Source: Maritalea sp051251695 (GTDB lineage Bacteria > Pseudomonadota > Alphaproteobacteria > Rhizobiales > Devosiaceae). Taken from it: a stretch of 64,000 bases of DNA. Made by a program: the position numbers and the translations under genes. Shown in pieces: positions 27,184 through 35,778 of the stretch (the first letter of the stretch is position 1; each line of letters starts with the position of its first letter). Location: NCBI RefSeq assembly GCF_051251695.1, contig NZ_JBPOEU010000006.1:1-64000 (forward strand). Direction: 5' to 3'. Below the pieces are notes generated by a model that searched no databases, was not told the origin of the DNA, and saw nothing but the letters and a program-made list of their open reading frames with translations.

Positions 27184-27192
27184 TGGTGTGCT

Positions 27193-28398
27193 CTAAATCT
27201 GATCCAAAGCAAATGCGAAATCTTCAATCAAATCTTGTTCGTCTTCCAACCCGACAGACAGTCGAAGCAGTTTCCGCGTTATCCCAGCTTCCAGCTGCTG
27301 TTCGTCCGAAAAGCGCTGGTGCGTGGTGGTCGCAGGGTGTGTAATGATTGACTTTGCATCGCCCAAATTATTTGAAATCTTGACCACGCTTAGCGCATCC
27401 GCCACATCAAAAGCTTCCTGCTGGTCGCCTTTAATCTCAAATGCAAGCATGGTGGAGCCGCTGCTCATCTGCTTTTTGCCCAGCTCGTATTGCGGATGTG
27501 ATTTGTGATGCGGATAGAACACTTTGTCGACTTTTGGATGGTCTGCCAAAAAGTTAGCCAACTGATGCGCTGATTGGGTCATACGCTCAACCCGAACCGC
27601 TAGTGTCTCCAACCCTTTTAGCATTACCCACGCGTTGAAGGGGCTTATGGTCGGCCCGGTTTGGCGGATGATAGTGTGGATGTCCGCTTCAATAAGCTCT
27701 TTTGAGCCTAAGATTACGCCACCCATGCACCGGCCTTGCCCATCAATATGCTTGGTCGCCGAATAGGTAACCAAGTCAGCGCCAAGCTCTAGTGGCTTCT
27801 GAAACAAAGGCGTTGCGAATACGTTATCAACAATCAAAACTGCGCCATGCGCATGTGCAATTTCAGCAACAGCCGCAATATCTACCAACTCCAATGTTGG
27901 GTTTGTTGGTGTTTCAATGAAAATGGCTTTGGTGTTGGGCTGCATGGCTCTTGCAAAGTTTTCAGGATCACGACCATCCACAATGCTCGACTGGACCCCC
28001 CAACGCGGCAAGTAGTCTTCAACCACAAATCGGCAGCCGCCAAATAGAGCGCGTGATGCAACCACGTGATCACCAGCGCGTACTTGGCTCATTACAGCTG
28101 TGGTAACAGCCGCCATGCCAGTCGCAGTGCCCCGCGCGGCTTCAGCGCCTTCCAGCAAACACATCCGGTCTTGAAACATGTCGTAAGATGGATTTGAGAA
28201 ACGTGAATAGATGTGCCCGTCATCTTCGCCTTTGAAACGGGCTTCAGCCGCGGCTGATGTTTCGTAGACAAATCCCGAGTTCAAATAGAGCGCTTCGGAT
28301 GTTTCCCCAAATTGGCTGCGCACAGACCCGCCATGAACCATCTGGGTGGCGGCACGGTGATTTTTTGTATCCGCCAACGGGTTTTTTGCATCAGCCAT
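27193..28398 (-). CDS. metZ: O-succinylhomoserine sulfhydrylase
   Basis: 401 residues, a Cys/Met-metabolism PLP enzyme that adds sulfide to O-succinylhomoserine, giving homocysteine for methionine. Motifs are YSRFSNPSYDMFQDRM, ETPTNPTLELVDI and the PLP lysine in TYSATKHIDGQGRCMGG. MetZ rather than MetB/MetC is supported by the SAM-II riboswitch, which in alphaproteobacteria usually precedes direct-sulfhydrylation genes. The ATG is preceded by GGAG at a spacing of about 8. Confidence 0.93.
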   Translation of the reverse strand: MADAKNPLADTKNHRAATQMVHGGSVRSQFGETSEALYLNSGFVYETSAAAEARFKGEDDGHIYSRFSNPSYDMFQDRMCLLEGAEAARGTATGMAAVTTAVMSQVRAGDHVVASRALFGGCRFVVEDYLPRWGVQSSIVDGRDPENFARAMQPNTKAIFIETPTNPTLELVDIAAVAEIAHAHGAVLIVDNVFATPLFQKPLELGADLVTYSATKHIDGQGRCMGGVILGSKELIEADIHTIIRQTGPTISPFNAWVMLKGLETLAVRVERMTQSAHQLANFLADHPKVDKVFYPHHKSHPQYELGKKQMSSGSTMLAFEIKGDQQEAFDVADALSVVKISNNLGDAKSIITHPATTTHQRFSDEQQLEAGITRKLLRLSVGLEDEQDLIEDFAFALDQI

Positions 28399-28418
28399 TT
28401 GTGTACTCCAAACAAAAA

Positions 28419-28438
28419 TGCCGACCCCTTGGCCGGCA
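28419..28438 (-). terminator. Intrinsic terminator between the SAM-II riboswitch and metZ
   Basis: On the minus strand TGCCGGCC, a 4-base loop and GGTCGGCA (one wobble) are followed by TTTTTG. It lies after the riboswitch and 20 bases before the metZ ATG, the place expected of an expression platform. Confidence 0.75.
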
Positions 28439-28445
28439 AAATGGT

Positions 28446-28503
28446 CGACTTTAGCAATTTGTTTAGGGTGGCTGCAATCAGACCGGCCAAATCACCACCA
28501 TTC
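28446..28503 (-). promoter_or_regulatory. SAM-II riboswitch controlling metZ
   Basis: The minus strand shows the conserved SAM-II elements in order: stem GGTGG, then TGATTTGGCCG, TTGCAGCCACC closing the stem, CTAAA and finally TTGCTAAAG for the pseudoknot. The known family consensus has TGATTT ... CCG ... TTGCA ... TAAA ... GCTAAA. Binding of S-adenosylmethionine should turn off metZ expression. Confidence 0.9.
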
Positions 28504-28560
28504 AAGTGATGATGTAACGCCAATTGCACCGTGGCGTCAATGTTGCTAGAGAATGGTCAA

Positions 28561-28604
28561 GAAATTTGCATGAAACTTGCAAGAAACTTGCAAGAGACTT
28601 GAGT
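28561..28604 (+). repeat. Four tandem 11-bp repeats upstream of dcd
   Basis: Consecutive units are GAAATTTGCAT, GAAACTTGCAA, GAAACTTGCAA and GAGACTTGAGT. They end 18 bases before the chosen dcd start, in the divergent metZ/dcd region. The period is not a multiple of three, which speaks against coding. Confidence 0.8.
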
Positions 28605-28622
28605 GAGTGGAATTTAAGACCT

Positions 28623-29717
28623 ATGGCGGGCGTAAGCGGCATCTTTTCTGCGAGAATGATTGCAGACCTAAATGCGTTGGGTGGCATCAAAACTTCAATA
28701 GCGTTTGATGACGATCAGGTGCAACCAGCAAGTTTAGATCTGCGGTTGGGCAACATCGCCTATCGAGTGCGCGCTAGCTTTTTGCCGGGGCCGGGCAGCT
28801 CCGTGCATGAACGGATCAACGCGCTAAAACTCCACGAAATTGACTTGTCTGTTGGCGCCGTTCTGGAACGGGGGTGCGTCTATATCGTACCACTTTTGGA
28901 AAGCCTTGATTTGCCAGACGGCGTCAGCGCAACAACAAATCCAAAAAGCTCGACAGGCCGCCTAGATATTTTTACCCGCGTGATTACTGATCAGGGCAGG
29001 GCATTTGATACAGTTCCCGCCGGTTATCAGGGTCAACTTTATTTAGAAGTGAGCCCACGCACATTTCCGGTGCTGGTGCGCCAAGGCTCTCGCCTTAGTC
29101 AAATCCGTTTTCGTGAAGGTGATACGCGCCTAAATGTGGCTGAACATCAGGCCCTGCACGCCAAAGAAACATTGGTGTTTGATCAAAACGCGCCGGTGGA
29201 CAATGGCGTCGCGCTCTCTATTGATCTAAAGGGCGGTGATCGCGGCGGGCTGATTGGTTATCGCTCAAAACGCCACACGGCGGTTGTTGATGTGGATAAG
29301 AAAGCTGCGCTCGAAATATTGGACTTCTGGGACCCGTTGTATGATCGCGGCGGCGGTGAGCTTATCCTTGATCCTGACGAATTCTATATTCTAGTGTCGC
29401 GCGAAGCGGTGCATGTGCCACCTGATTATGCCGCTGAAATGGTGCCATTTGATCCGCTCGTCGGCGAGTTTCGTGTGCATTATGCCGGTTTCTTTGATCC
29501 CGGCTTTGGCCACGCAAGCGCCGCAGGTGCTGGAAGTCGCGCTGTATTGGAAGTGCGATCTCGCGAAGTGCCGTTTTTGGTGGAGCATGGGCAAACCATC
29601 GGCCGTCTGATTTACGAACGCATGGCCGAGCGCCCTGACAATCTTTATGGTGCCAACCTTGGTTCAAATTACCAAGGCCAACACCTGAAATTGTCAAAGC
29701 ATTTCAAATCGAATTAG
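28623..29717 (+). CDS. dcd: dCTP deaminase (long form)
   Basis: 364 residues, about twice the length of the classical enzyme (about 190). It converts dCTP to dUTP for thymidylate synthesis. The first half holds QPASLDLRLGNIAYRV and TNPKSSTGRLDIFTRV; the second half repeats the fold with VEHGQTIGRLIYERM. The duplicated form is common in alphaproteobacteria (family knowledge). The start at MAGVSGIF is preferred over an upstream frame-open start at 28524, which would translate the repeat array. It ends 10 bases from the converging cupin gene. Confidence 0.88.
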   Translation: MAGVSGIFSARMIADLNALGGIKTSIAFDDDQVQPASLDLRLGNIAYRVRASFLPGPGSSVHERINALKLHEIDLSVGAVLERGCVYIVPLLESLDLPDGVSATTNPKSSTGRLDIFTRVITDQGRAFDTVPAGYQGQLYLEVSPRTFPVLVRQGSRLSQIRFREGDTRLNVAEHQALHAKETLVFDQNAPVDNGVALSIDLKGGDRGGLIGYRSKRHTAVVDVDKKAALEILDFWDPLYDRGGGELILDPDEFYILVSREAVHVPPDYAAEMVPFDPLVGEFRVHYAGFFDPGFGHASAAGAGSRAVLEVRSREVPFLVEHGQTIGRLIYERMAERPDNLYGANLGSNYQGQHLKLSKHFKSN

Positions 29718-29727
29718 CCTACCAGAA

Positions 29728-30204
29728 CTAGCTTCCTTTAACGGGTTTAGTTTTGATTGGTGTGCCGTCGGCTCGTGTGAATGTGCGCATCCCGTTATTA
29801 CGATGCAAGACCACGTCGTGATCCGGATAATGCACGATGTCGCGGTCTGAATTTGCCCCCACTATCAAATATGTGGCATCTTGTTGGCTGCGATTTTGCA
29901 AGCAATGGGCAATGGGGGAACCAGATTGCCAAGCCGCAAAGTCGCCTGCTTTAAGCAGGGTTTCGTGATCCTCGACCAATACCAATTCGCCCTCCAGCAT
30001 CATCAAAAATTCATCTTCATTTTCGTGCCAATGGCGGTGAGACGAGCTTGAACCCGGAGGCAGTCGTTCAAGGCGCAAACCGAGTTGTGAAAGCCCGGCC
30101 AGTTTGCCCAAAACGATCTCGCTATAGGGGCCATCATCTTGGCCGGAAATCGGGTGGGCGGCACCTGCGTGGTCAGCCCAATCTGGGATGTCAATTTTTG
30201 GCAT
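29728..30204 (-). CDS. Cupin-domain protein
   Basis: 158 residues with one cupin barrel. Cupin motif 1 is visible as SSHRHWHENEDEFLMMLEGE with metal-ligand His and Glu residues, and motif 2 as GSPIAHCLQNRS. Cupins range from enzymes to sensors and the substrate is not evident. It is the last gene of a possible group with the YbjQ and small membrane protein genes. Confidence 0.85.
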   Translation of the reverse strand: MPKIDIPDWADHAGAAHPISGQDDGPYSEIVLGKLAGLSQLGLRLERLPPGSSSSHRHWHENEDEFLMMLEGELVLVEDHETLLKAGDFAAWQSGSPIAHCLQNRSQQDATYLIVGANSDRDIVHYPDHDVVLHRNNGMRTFTRADGTPIKTKPVKGS

Positions 30205-30213
30205 GATCGATAT

Positions 30214-30531
30214 CTATTTCTTCAATTCAACCGCTGTGCCATAGGCCAATATTTCGGCGGCTCCTTGAGTAATCATCGAAGTGGTGAAGTTGACCCCGAT
30301 CACAGCGTCGGCACCCACCCGCTTTGCGTCGGCCACCATACGGTCGTATGCTTGCTCGCGTGCCTCGGCCATCAGTTTTGTATATTCGCTCACCTCACCG
30401 CCGACCAAATTGCGCAGGCCTGCAATAATGTCAGTTCCCACATGTTTGGCCCGGATTGTATTGCCGCGCACGATGCCTATCGTTCGTACAATTTCGCCCT
30501 CAGCGACATCAATTCCCGTTGTCACAATCAC
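30214..30531 (-). CDS. YbjQ-family (UPF0145) protein
   Basis: 105 residues with the typical start MIVTTGIDVAEGEIVRTIGI and the block AKRVGADAVIGVNFTTSMI. The family forms pentamers and is described as a putative heavy-metal-binding domain, but no function is established. It sits 9 bases before the cupin gene and 5 bases after the small membrane protein gene, so the three are probably one operon. Confidence 0.88.
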   Translation of the reverse strand: MIVTTGIDVAEGEIVRTIGIVRGNTIRAKHVGTDIIAGLRNLVGGEVSEYTKLMAEAREQAYDRMVADAKRVGADAVIGVNFTTSMITQGAAEILAYGTAVELKK

Positions 30532-30536
30532 AATGA

Positions 30537-30746
30537 TTACTCCTTGATATTCTTTTCATAATAATTGTCTTCTTCATTGGTCATGCGTTGGTAAATCACA
30601 CGCCCCAACAATCCCAGACCAATTACGGCTAAAATGATAAACGGCCAGACAGGTGCGCCGGACGAAAAGATGCCAAAAAACATCAAGCCGAAATACGCAA
30701 TCGCCGCCAAAATAACCAAAATGAGCGCTAGCTGTTCGAGTTTCAT
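30537..30746 (-). CDS. Small two-helix membrane protein
   Basis: 69 residues with two hydrophobic segments (about 5-27 and 32-52) and a charged tail NEEDNYYEKNIKE. AGGAGGATAAG in front of the ATG is a strong ribosome binding site. No family was recognised. Its tight spacing with the YbjQ gene suggests a shared role. Confidence 0.7.
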   Translation of the reverse strand: MKLEQLALILVILAAIAYFGLMFFGIFSSGAPVWPFIILAVIGLGLLGRVIYQRMTNEEDNYYEKNIKE

Positions 30747-30907
30747 CTTATCCTCCTTTGCGCCCTAAACGAATGTCTAAGACACCTTATGAAGACAACG
30801 TAAAAGCGATTGGAGCCTGCTTCAAGCGGAATTAACACCCAAAATTAGCAATCGAGTTAGCGAATTAGATCGATGGGCATATGTAGATGACCAGATGTTC
30901 ACGACTT

Positions 30908-32263
30908 TTAAGCTCCCGCATCGACCTTTGCAAAAAGGTCAGGCATGCGCAGTTTTAATAGGCCCAAGAAAACCAAACTTCTACCAATAAAGAAACTGTG
31001 CAACGCCCACCACAGACCCGCAATGCCCAATATTGGTGTTAATACTGCCCAGACAATCGCAAAGATTATCGTTGAAACAATCATACCGTTGCGCATGTCA
31101 GAGCCCATTGTCGCGCCAGCAAATACGCCATCCAATACGAACGCCAAAACACCAAAAACGGGCGCGATGGCGGCAACCAATAGATAGTCCCTAGCCGTTT
31201 GGCGCACCACTTCGCTAGTCGACATGAAGTCAATAATGGTGGGGCCCGTCACAATGAATAGGATCGTCAACATGCCAGAAAGAATGAAACCCCAGAGGGA
31301 CGAGAGCTTGATTGCACTCACAAAAGCAGGTCGCCATCTCGCGCCTATAGCTTTGCCACATAGCTGTTCTGACGCCGCTGCAAGGCCGTCCAAAAAGAAG
31401 GCGGCAACCATCATGAAATGCAACAGAATTCCATTGGCGGCGAGAATGTCATCTCCGGCCCGTGCGCCCTGCGAAGCAAAAAACGAAAAGACGGCACTCA
31501 GCAAAACCGAACGAATAAGAATGTCGCCGCTTAAACCCAGCAGCCGCTTTATTTGAACAACATTCATCAGGTCGGCATCGGATAGTTTGCGCAAAAGGCT
31601 TCTATGCCCACCCAGTTGCACGATGGCCCAAATAAATCCAATCACCAACATGATGATTTGGGCCGCAACGGTGCCCCAAGCGACACCTTCGATCCCCATA
31701 TCTAGGCCAAATGCGAAGGCGATGGAGAGGCCGATGTTGGATATGTTTAAGATCAATTGAAGGATCAGCGCGACAAAGCTTTGCCCACGCCCCAAAAACC
31801 AACCAACAAGCGCGAAATTCATCAAAACAAATGGAGCGGCAAGCACCCGAATATAAAAGTAGGTCTTAAATGCGGTCACCACATCTTCGCTTGCGCCGTA
31901 CGCGAAGCTAGCAAATTCCGCAATCGGCACCATTAGCGCCAACACGAGCAGTCCGGCGGCAAAACCAACTGTCAACGCCCGTACGAGATGTGCAGCCTGT
32001 GCCGCCTCATCGCGGGCACCAAAGGCCTGAGCGGTCAGGCCTGTAGTTGACAGTCTAAGGAAATAGAAAATGGCGGCGACGAAGTCAAAAACCAAACCGC
32101 CAATCAACAGTCCACCGAGCAGGTCGACTTCGCCTAAGCGGCCCACAATGGTTGTGTCCGCTATGCCAACAAGAGGCTCTGTGACAAAGGCAACAGCTGT
32201 TGGCAGCGCGATGAGCCAAACATCTTTGTGCCCCACATTGAACGGATGGCTCTTTTTGCTCAT
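30908..32263 (-). CDS. MATE-family efflux transporter (DinF type)
   Basis: 451 residues with twelve predicted membrane helices. The start HKDVWLIALPTAVAFVTEPLVGIADTTIVGRLGEVDLLGG is typical of MATE/DinF proteins, which exchange sodium or protons for drugs or metabolites. The second half repeats the fold. It stands alone, with about 160 non-coding bases on one side in which I see nothing clear. Confidence 0.92.
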   Translation of the reverse strand: MSKKSHPFNVGHKDVWLIALPTAVAFVTEPLVGIADTTIVGRLGEVDLLGGLLIGGLVFDFVAAIFYFLRLSTTGLTAQAFGARDEAAQAAHLVRALTVGFAAGLLVLALMVPIAEFASFAYGASEDVVTAFKTYFYIRVLAAPFVLMNFALVGWFLGRGQSFVALILQLILNISNIGLSIAFAFGLDMGIEGVAWGTVAAQIIMLVIGFIWAIVQLGGHRSLLRKLSDADLMNVVQIKRLLGLSGDILIRSVLLSAVFSFFASQGARAGDDILAANGILLHFMMVAAFFLDGLAAASEQLCGKAIGARWRPAFVSAIKLSSLWGFILSGMLTILFIVTGPTIIDFMSTSEVVRQTARDYLLVAAIAPVFGVLAFVLDGVFAGATMGSDMRNGMIVSTIIFAIVWAVLTPILGIAGLWWALHSFFIGRSLVFLGLLKLRMPDLFAKVDAGA

Positions 32264-32382
32264 GTGACTTTGCCCTTGGAAATAGCAATGCGAGGATTAC
32301 GCCGTGCCAAAAGATTCGCTAAAGGTAAAGTCTAGCTGCGGGTCAAAAACCCGCAAGCCTAAAGTGGTATATTTGAATTCGT

Positions 32383-32688
32383 TTATGCGACGAGGCGACG
32401 CCAAAGGCGAATAAGAATGTAAAGTGGGAAAACGATGGCGGCGCCAAAGCCGAACCAAATCCCCAGATCACCCATAAAGCTACCAAGGTCGGCAAAGGTT
32501 GCGCCGACATAGCGGCCAAGCGTGCCAAATATTGTGCCGGGCGTAATGTCCATCACCCGCATAACAAACCCAACCACCAAAGACAGGATTACTAACTTAA
32601 AGAATACCCTCTTTGGACTGCCACCAAAAAAGTTCCGGCGTTCAGGTTCTTGTGCGTCATCATAGTCGCGTTGTTCAGTTTTGCTCAT
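32383..32688 (-). CDS. DUF6460-type small membrane protein
   Basis: 101 residues. NFFGGSPKRVFFKLVILSLV, followed by the DITPGTIFGTLGRYVG block and a C-terminal helix ending in ILIRLWRRL, matches the DUF6460 pattern as I remember it. Two membrane segments flank an amphipathic middle. The ATG for MSKTEQR is taken as start; an upstream in-frame start would reach back towards the divergent helicase promoter. Function unknown. Confidence 0.75.
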   Translation of the reverse strand: MSKTEQRDYDDAQEPERRNFFGGSPKRVFFKLVILSLVVGFVMRVMDITPGTIFGTLGRYVGATFADLGSFMGDLGIWFGFGAAIVFPLYILIRLWRRLVA

Positions 32689-32763
32689 TTTGTTCCCCAA
32701 GCTTGTGCTGCGCCAGAACAAATTCGCTGGCGATATGTGTTATCTGGGTTAAATATAGGCACA

Positions 32764-35307
32764 ATGCGCAAATCAACAAGCACCGACAAAACAAATAATG
32801 CGAACGACCCAAATTTGTTTGCCCAGGCTTGGGGGCTGCCAAATGTTGTGCGCGATTGGTTTGTTCAGCGTAATTGGGTGCCGCGCCAACATCAATTGGA
32901 TATGCTTGAAGCGGACCGTGTCGGACGTTCTGCCTTGTTGATTGCCCCCACCGGAGCAGGAAAAACCCTAGCTGGCTTTTTGCCCTCTATTGTTGAATTG
33001 GCGGAACAACCCTTTGACGGTATGCACACGCTTTATATTTCGCCGCTAAAAGCATTAGCCGTTGATGTCGCGCGCAATCTGATGGACCCAATCTCTGAAA
33101 TGGGTCTTAACATTCGCGTCGAAACACGCACCGGGGATACCCCATCGTCACGTCGGCAACTTCAACGGTTTGATCCACCCAACATCATGATGACGACGCC
33201 AGAGCAATTGGCCTTGATGTTGTCGCATAAAGAAGCGCCAAAACTGTTTGGCTCGCTTCGGCGTGTTGTGTTGGACGAACTTCACGCGCTGGCATTATCC
33301 AAGCGGGGCGACTTGCTTGCGTTGGGTTTGGCGCGGCTTGGCACATTGTGTCCTGATCTAAAGATCTCAGCTTTGTCTGCAACCGTTGCAAAACCTGAAA
33401 TGTTGCGCGAGTGGATCCATACACCAAAGCCAGAACGTGAAGTGGTATTCGTCACAAACGAAGGTGGCGCAGACCCAGAAGTTGAGATTTTGGCGAGTGA
33501 CGACCGGGTGCCGTGGGCCGGGCATTCAGCTCGATATGCAGTGCCGGAACTGCTTGAGGTTATCAAACAAAATGGCACCACACTTCTGTTCGTCAATACG
33601 CGCTCGCAAGCAGAAATGTTGTTTCAATCTTTATGGGAAATCAACGAGGATGGGCTGTCCATCGCGTTGCATCACGGCTCGCTTGACGTGGAACAAAGAC
33701 GCAAAGTCGAAGCCGCCATGGTTGCTGGAAAATTGCAAGCCGTGGTGTGTACGTCAACATTGGATTTGGGCATCGACTGGGGCGATGTCGATCTTGTGGT
33801 ACAAATTGGTGCGCCAAAAGGCTCGTCGCGCTTGTTGCAACGTATAGGGCGTTCAAATCACCGGTTAGATGAACCTTCCCGCGCTATGCTGGTGCCGGCT
33901 AATCGTTTTGAAGTGTTGGAGTGTGAAGCTGCCAAGGAAGCGGTTAAAGAACGTGCGCAAGATAGCGAAGACCCTCAGCCCGGTGGGTTAGATGTGTTGG
34001 CGCAACACATTTTGGGCATGGCCTGTTCAGCGCCGTTTGATGCGACACAATTATACGATGAAATAACCCGCGCTTGGCCCTATCGCGAACTGGAGTGGGA
34101 GCAATTTGAGCGGGTCGTCGATTTTGTGGCAACTGGTGGATATGCGTTGCGCGCCTATGAGCGTTTCGCCCGATTGCGGAAAACTGAAGATGATACGTGG
34201 CGGATTGTTCACCCAAAGATCGCCCAGCAATATCGCATGAATGTGGGCACAATTGTTGAGGAACCAATGCTCAAAGTTCGGCTGGTTCGATCCAAAGGAC
34301 AACGACGCGGTGCAACCACCGGGCCGATTGGCCGGGGTGGGCGCGTGCTGGGCGAAATTGAAGAGTACTTCATCACGCAGCTTATGCCCGGCGACACCTT
34401 TATTTTTGGCGGTGAAATTGTGGCGTTTGAAGCCATGCGCGATAACGAAGCCTATGTGTCGCGCTCCTTTGCCAAGAACCCGAAGATCCCAGCATATATG
34501 GGCGGTAAATTTCCGCTTTCGACTTACTTGGCGGAACGGGTTCGCAAAACTCTCGCGACACCTGAGACTTGGAACAAACTACCCAATCAAGTCAGCGATT
34601 GGCTCAGGCTTCAGCGCGACGTTTCCACTATTCCGGGTACGGACAGCTTGTTGGTTGAAACATTCCCAAAGGCCGACAAATATTTCATGGTTTGCTATCC
34701 GTTCGAAGGCCGCTTGGCACACCAAACCCTGGGCATGTTACTTACCAAAAGATTGGAACGTGACCGGGCGCAGCCACTTGGGTTCGTGGCGTCAGAATAT
34801 GCCTTAGCGATTTGGTGCGCTACTGATATTGGCGCGCAGTTCAAACGCGGGCGTTTGTCCCTAAACGAATTGTTTGACGAAGACATGTTGGGTGACGACC
34901 TTGAAACATGGCTCGATGAATCCAGCCTGATGCGCCGCACGTTTCGCAATTGTGCAATTATTTCGGGGTTGATTGAACGTCGTTATCCTGGCCAGGAAAA
35001 GTCGGGGCGTCAGATCACCATGTCCTCGGATCTGATTTACAATGTTTTATATGAACACGAACCAGACCATATCCTCATTCAAGCAACTCGCCGAGATGCG
35101 GCAAGGGGATTACTCGATATTGAACGTCTTAGCACCTGTTTAAAGCGTATTCGGCAGCATATAATACACAAAGACTTGGAGCGAATCTCACCGCTTGCAG
35201 TTCCTGTTATGCTTGAAATTGGCAAGGAGCCGATTTTTGGGGAGGGCCGTGAAAGCGTGTTGGCGGAAGCCGCAGAAGATTTGTTGCGTGAGGCTTCAGG
35301 AAGATAG
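32764..35307 (+). CDS. Lhr-like, ligase-associated DEXH-box DNA-damage helicase
   Basis: 847 residues of superfamily 2. Motif I is APTGAGKT (about 62-69), motif II is DELH (about 170), motif III is SALSATV and motif VI is LQRIGRSNHR. The C-terminal part has the Lhr winged helix and core (TTGPIGRGGRVLGEIEEYF, GGEIVAFEAMRDNEAYVSR). The family is linked to DNA repair together with PdeM phosphoesterase, here encoded two genes on. The frame is open from 32650, but an ATG at 32764 matches the family start. No ligase gene is in the window. Confidence 0.93.
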   Translation: MRKSTSTDKTNNANDPNLFAQAWGLPNVVRDWFVQRNWVPRQHQLDMLEADRVGRSALLIAPTGAGKTLAGFLPSIVELAEQPFDGMHTLYISPLKALAVDVARNLMDPISEMGLNIRVETRTGDTPSSRRQLQRFDPPNIMMTTPEQLALMLSHKEAPKLFGSLRRVVLDELHALALSKRGDLLALGLARLGTLCPDLKISALSATVAKPEMLREWIHTPKPEREVVFVTNEGGADPEVEILASDDRVPWAGHSARYAVPELLEVIKQNGTTLLFVNTRSQAEMLFQSLWEINEDGLSIALHHGSLDVEQRRKVEAAMVAGKLQAVVCTSTLDLGIDWGDVDLVVQIGAPKGSSRLLQRIGRSNHRLDEPSRAMLVPANRFEVLECEAAKEAVKERAQDSEDPQPGGLDVLAQHILGMACSAPFDATQLYDEITRAWPYRELEWEQFERVVDFVATGGYALRAYERFARLRKTEDDTWRIVHPKIAQQYRMNVGTIVEEPMLKVRLVRSKGQRRGATTGPIGRGGRVLGEIEEYFITQLMPGDTFIFGGEIVAFEAMRDNEAYVSRSFAKNPKIPAYMGGKFPLSTYLAERVRKTLATPETWNKLPNQVSDWLRLQRDVSTIPGTDSLLVETFPKADKYFMVCYPFEGRLAHQTLGMLLTKRLERDRAQPLGFVASEYALAIWCATDIGAQFKRGRLSLNELFDEDMLGDDLETWLDESSLMRRTFRNCAIISGLIERRYPGQEKSGRQITMSSDLIYNVLYEHEPDHILIQATRRDAARGLLDIERLSTCLKRIRQHIIHKDLERISPLAVPVMLEIGKEPIFGEGRESVLAEAAEDLLREASGR

Positions 35308-35778
35308 GTGACGTCATTGGCAAATTTTGAATTTGAAATTCGAGAAATGAAAGTAGATGAGTGGCAACAATGGGCTGCGATGCGGCAAATGCTTTTTCGT
35401 GGCTTTACAGACGAAGACGCGGCAAAAGAAGCCAAGCTATTTCTAAGCGGCAAAGACCCAAACTTGAAAATTGTTTTTTTGGCGATTGTGGAGGGTCGAG
35501 CGGTCGGCTTCGCAGAAATTGCCCAACGATCATATGCTGACTGCTGTTACGACGGGCCGGTTGCTTATCTTGAAGGGTGGTTTGTTCAATCTGATTTTCG
35601 CAAATCAGGCATCGCCAAAGCATTAATTGATACGGCTGCTCACTGGGCACGCGAACAAGGCTATCCTCATTTGGCGTCTGATGCAGATCTCAAAAATATA
35701 AATGGGCATAAAGCGCATGAAGCCTGCGGGTTTGCTGAAGTTGGTCGTGTTGTGCAATATCGGATGAACTTGAAATGA
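35308..35778 (+). CDS. GNAT acetyltransferase, AAC(6')-like
   Basis: 156 residues. VAYLEGWFVQSDFRKSGIAK is the acetyl-CoA binding region, followed by LASDADLKNINGHKAHEACGF and AEVGRVVQYRMN. This order and spacing resemble aminoglycoside 6'-N-acetyltransferases of the AAC(6')-I group, but real substrates of such chromosomal enzymes are often unknown. The GTG start directly abuts the helicase stop and the stop overlaps the pdeM start by 4 bases, so it is fully embedded in the helicase-pdeM operon. Confidence 0.85.
   Translation: MTSLANFEFEIREMKVDEWQQWAAMRQMLFRGFTDEDAAKEAKLFLSGKDPNLKIVFLAIVEGRAVGFAEIAQRSYADCCYDGPVAYLEGWFVQSDFRKSGIAKALIDTAAHWAREQGYPHLASDADLKNINGHKAHEACGFAEVGRVVQYRMNLK

Noticed and set aside
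34241..34807. 188-residue alternative-frame reading frame inside the helicase gene
   Set aside because: The helicase frame carries conserved motifs throughout this stretch; the alternative has Trp/Cys-rich, non-family sequence.
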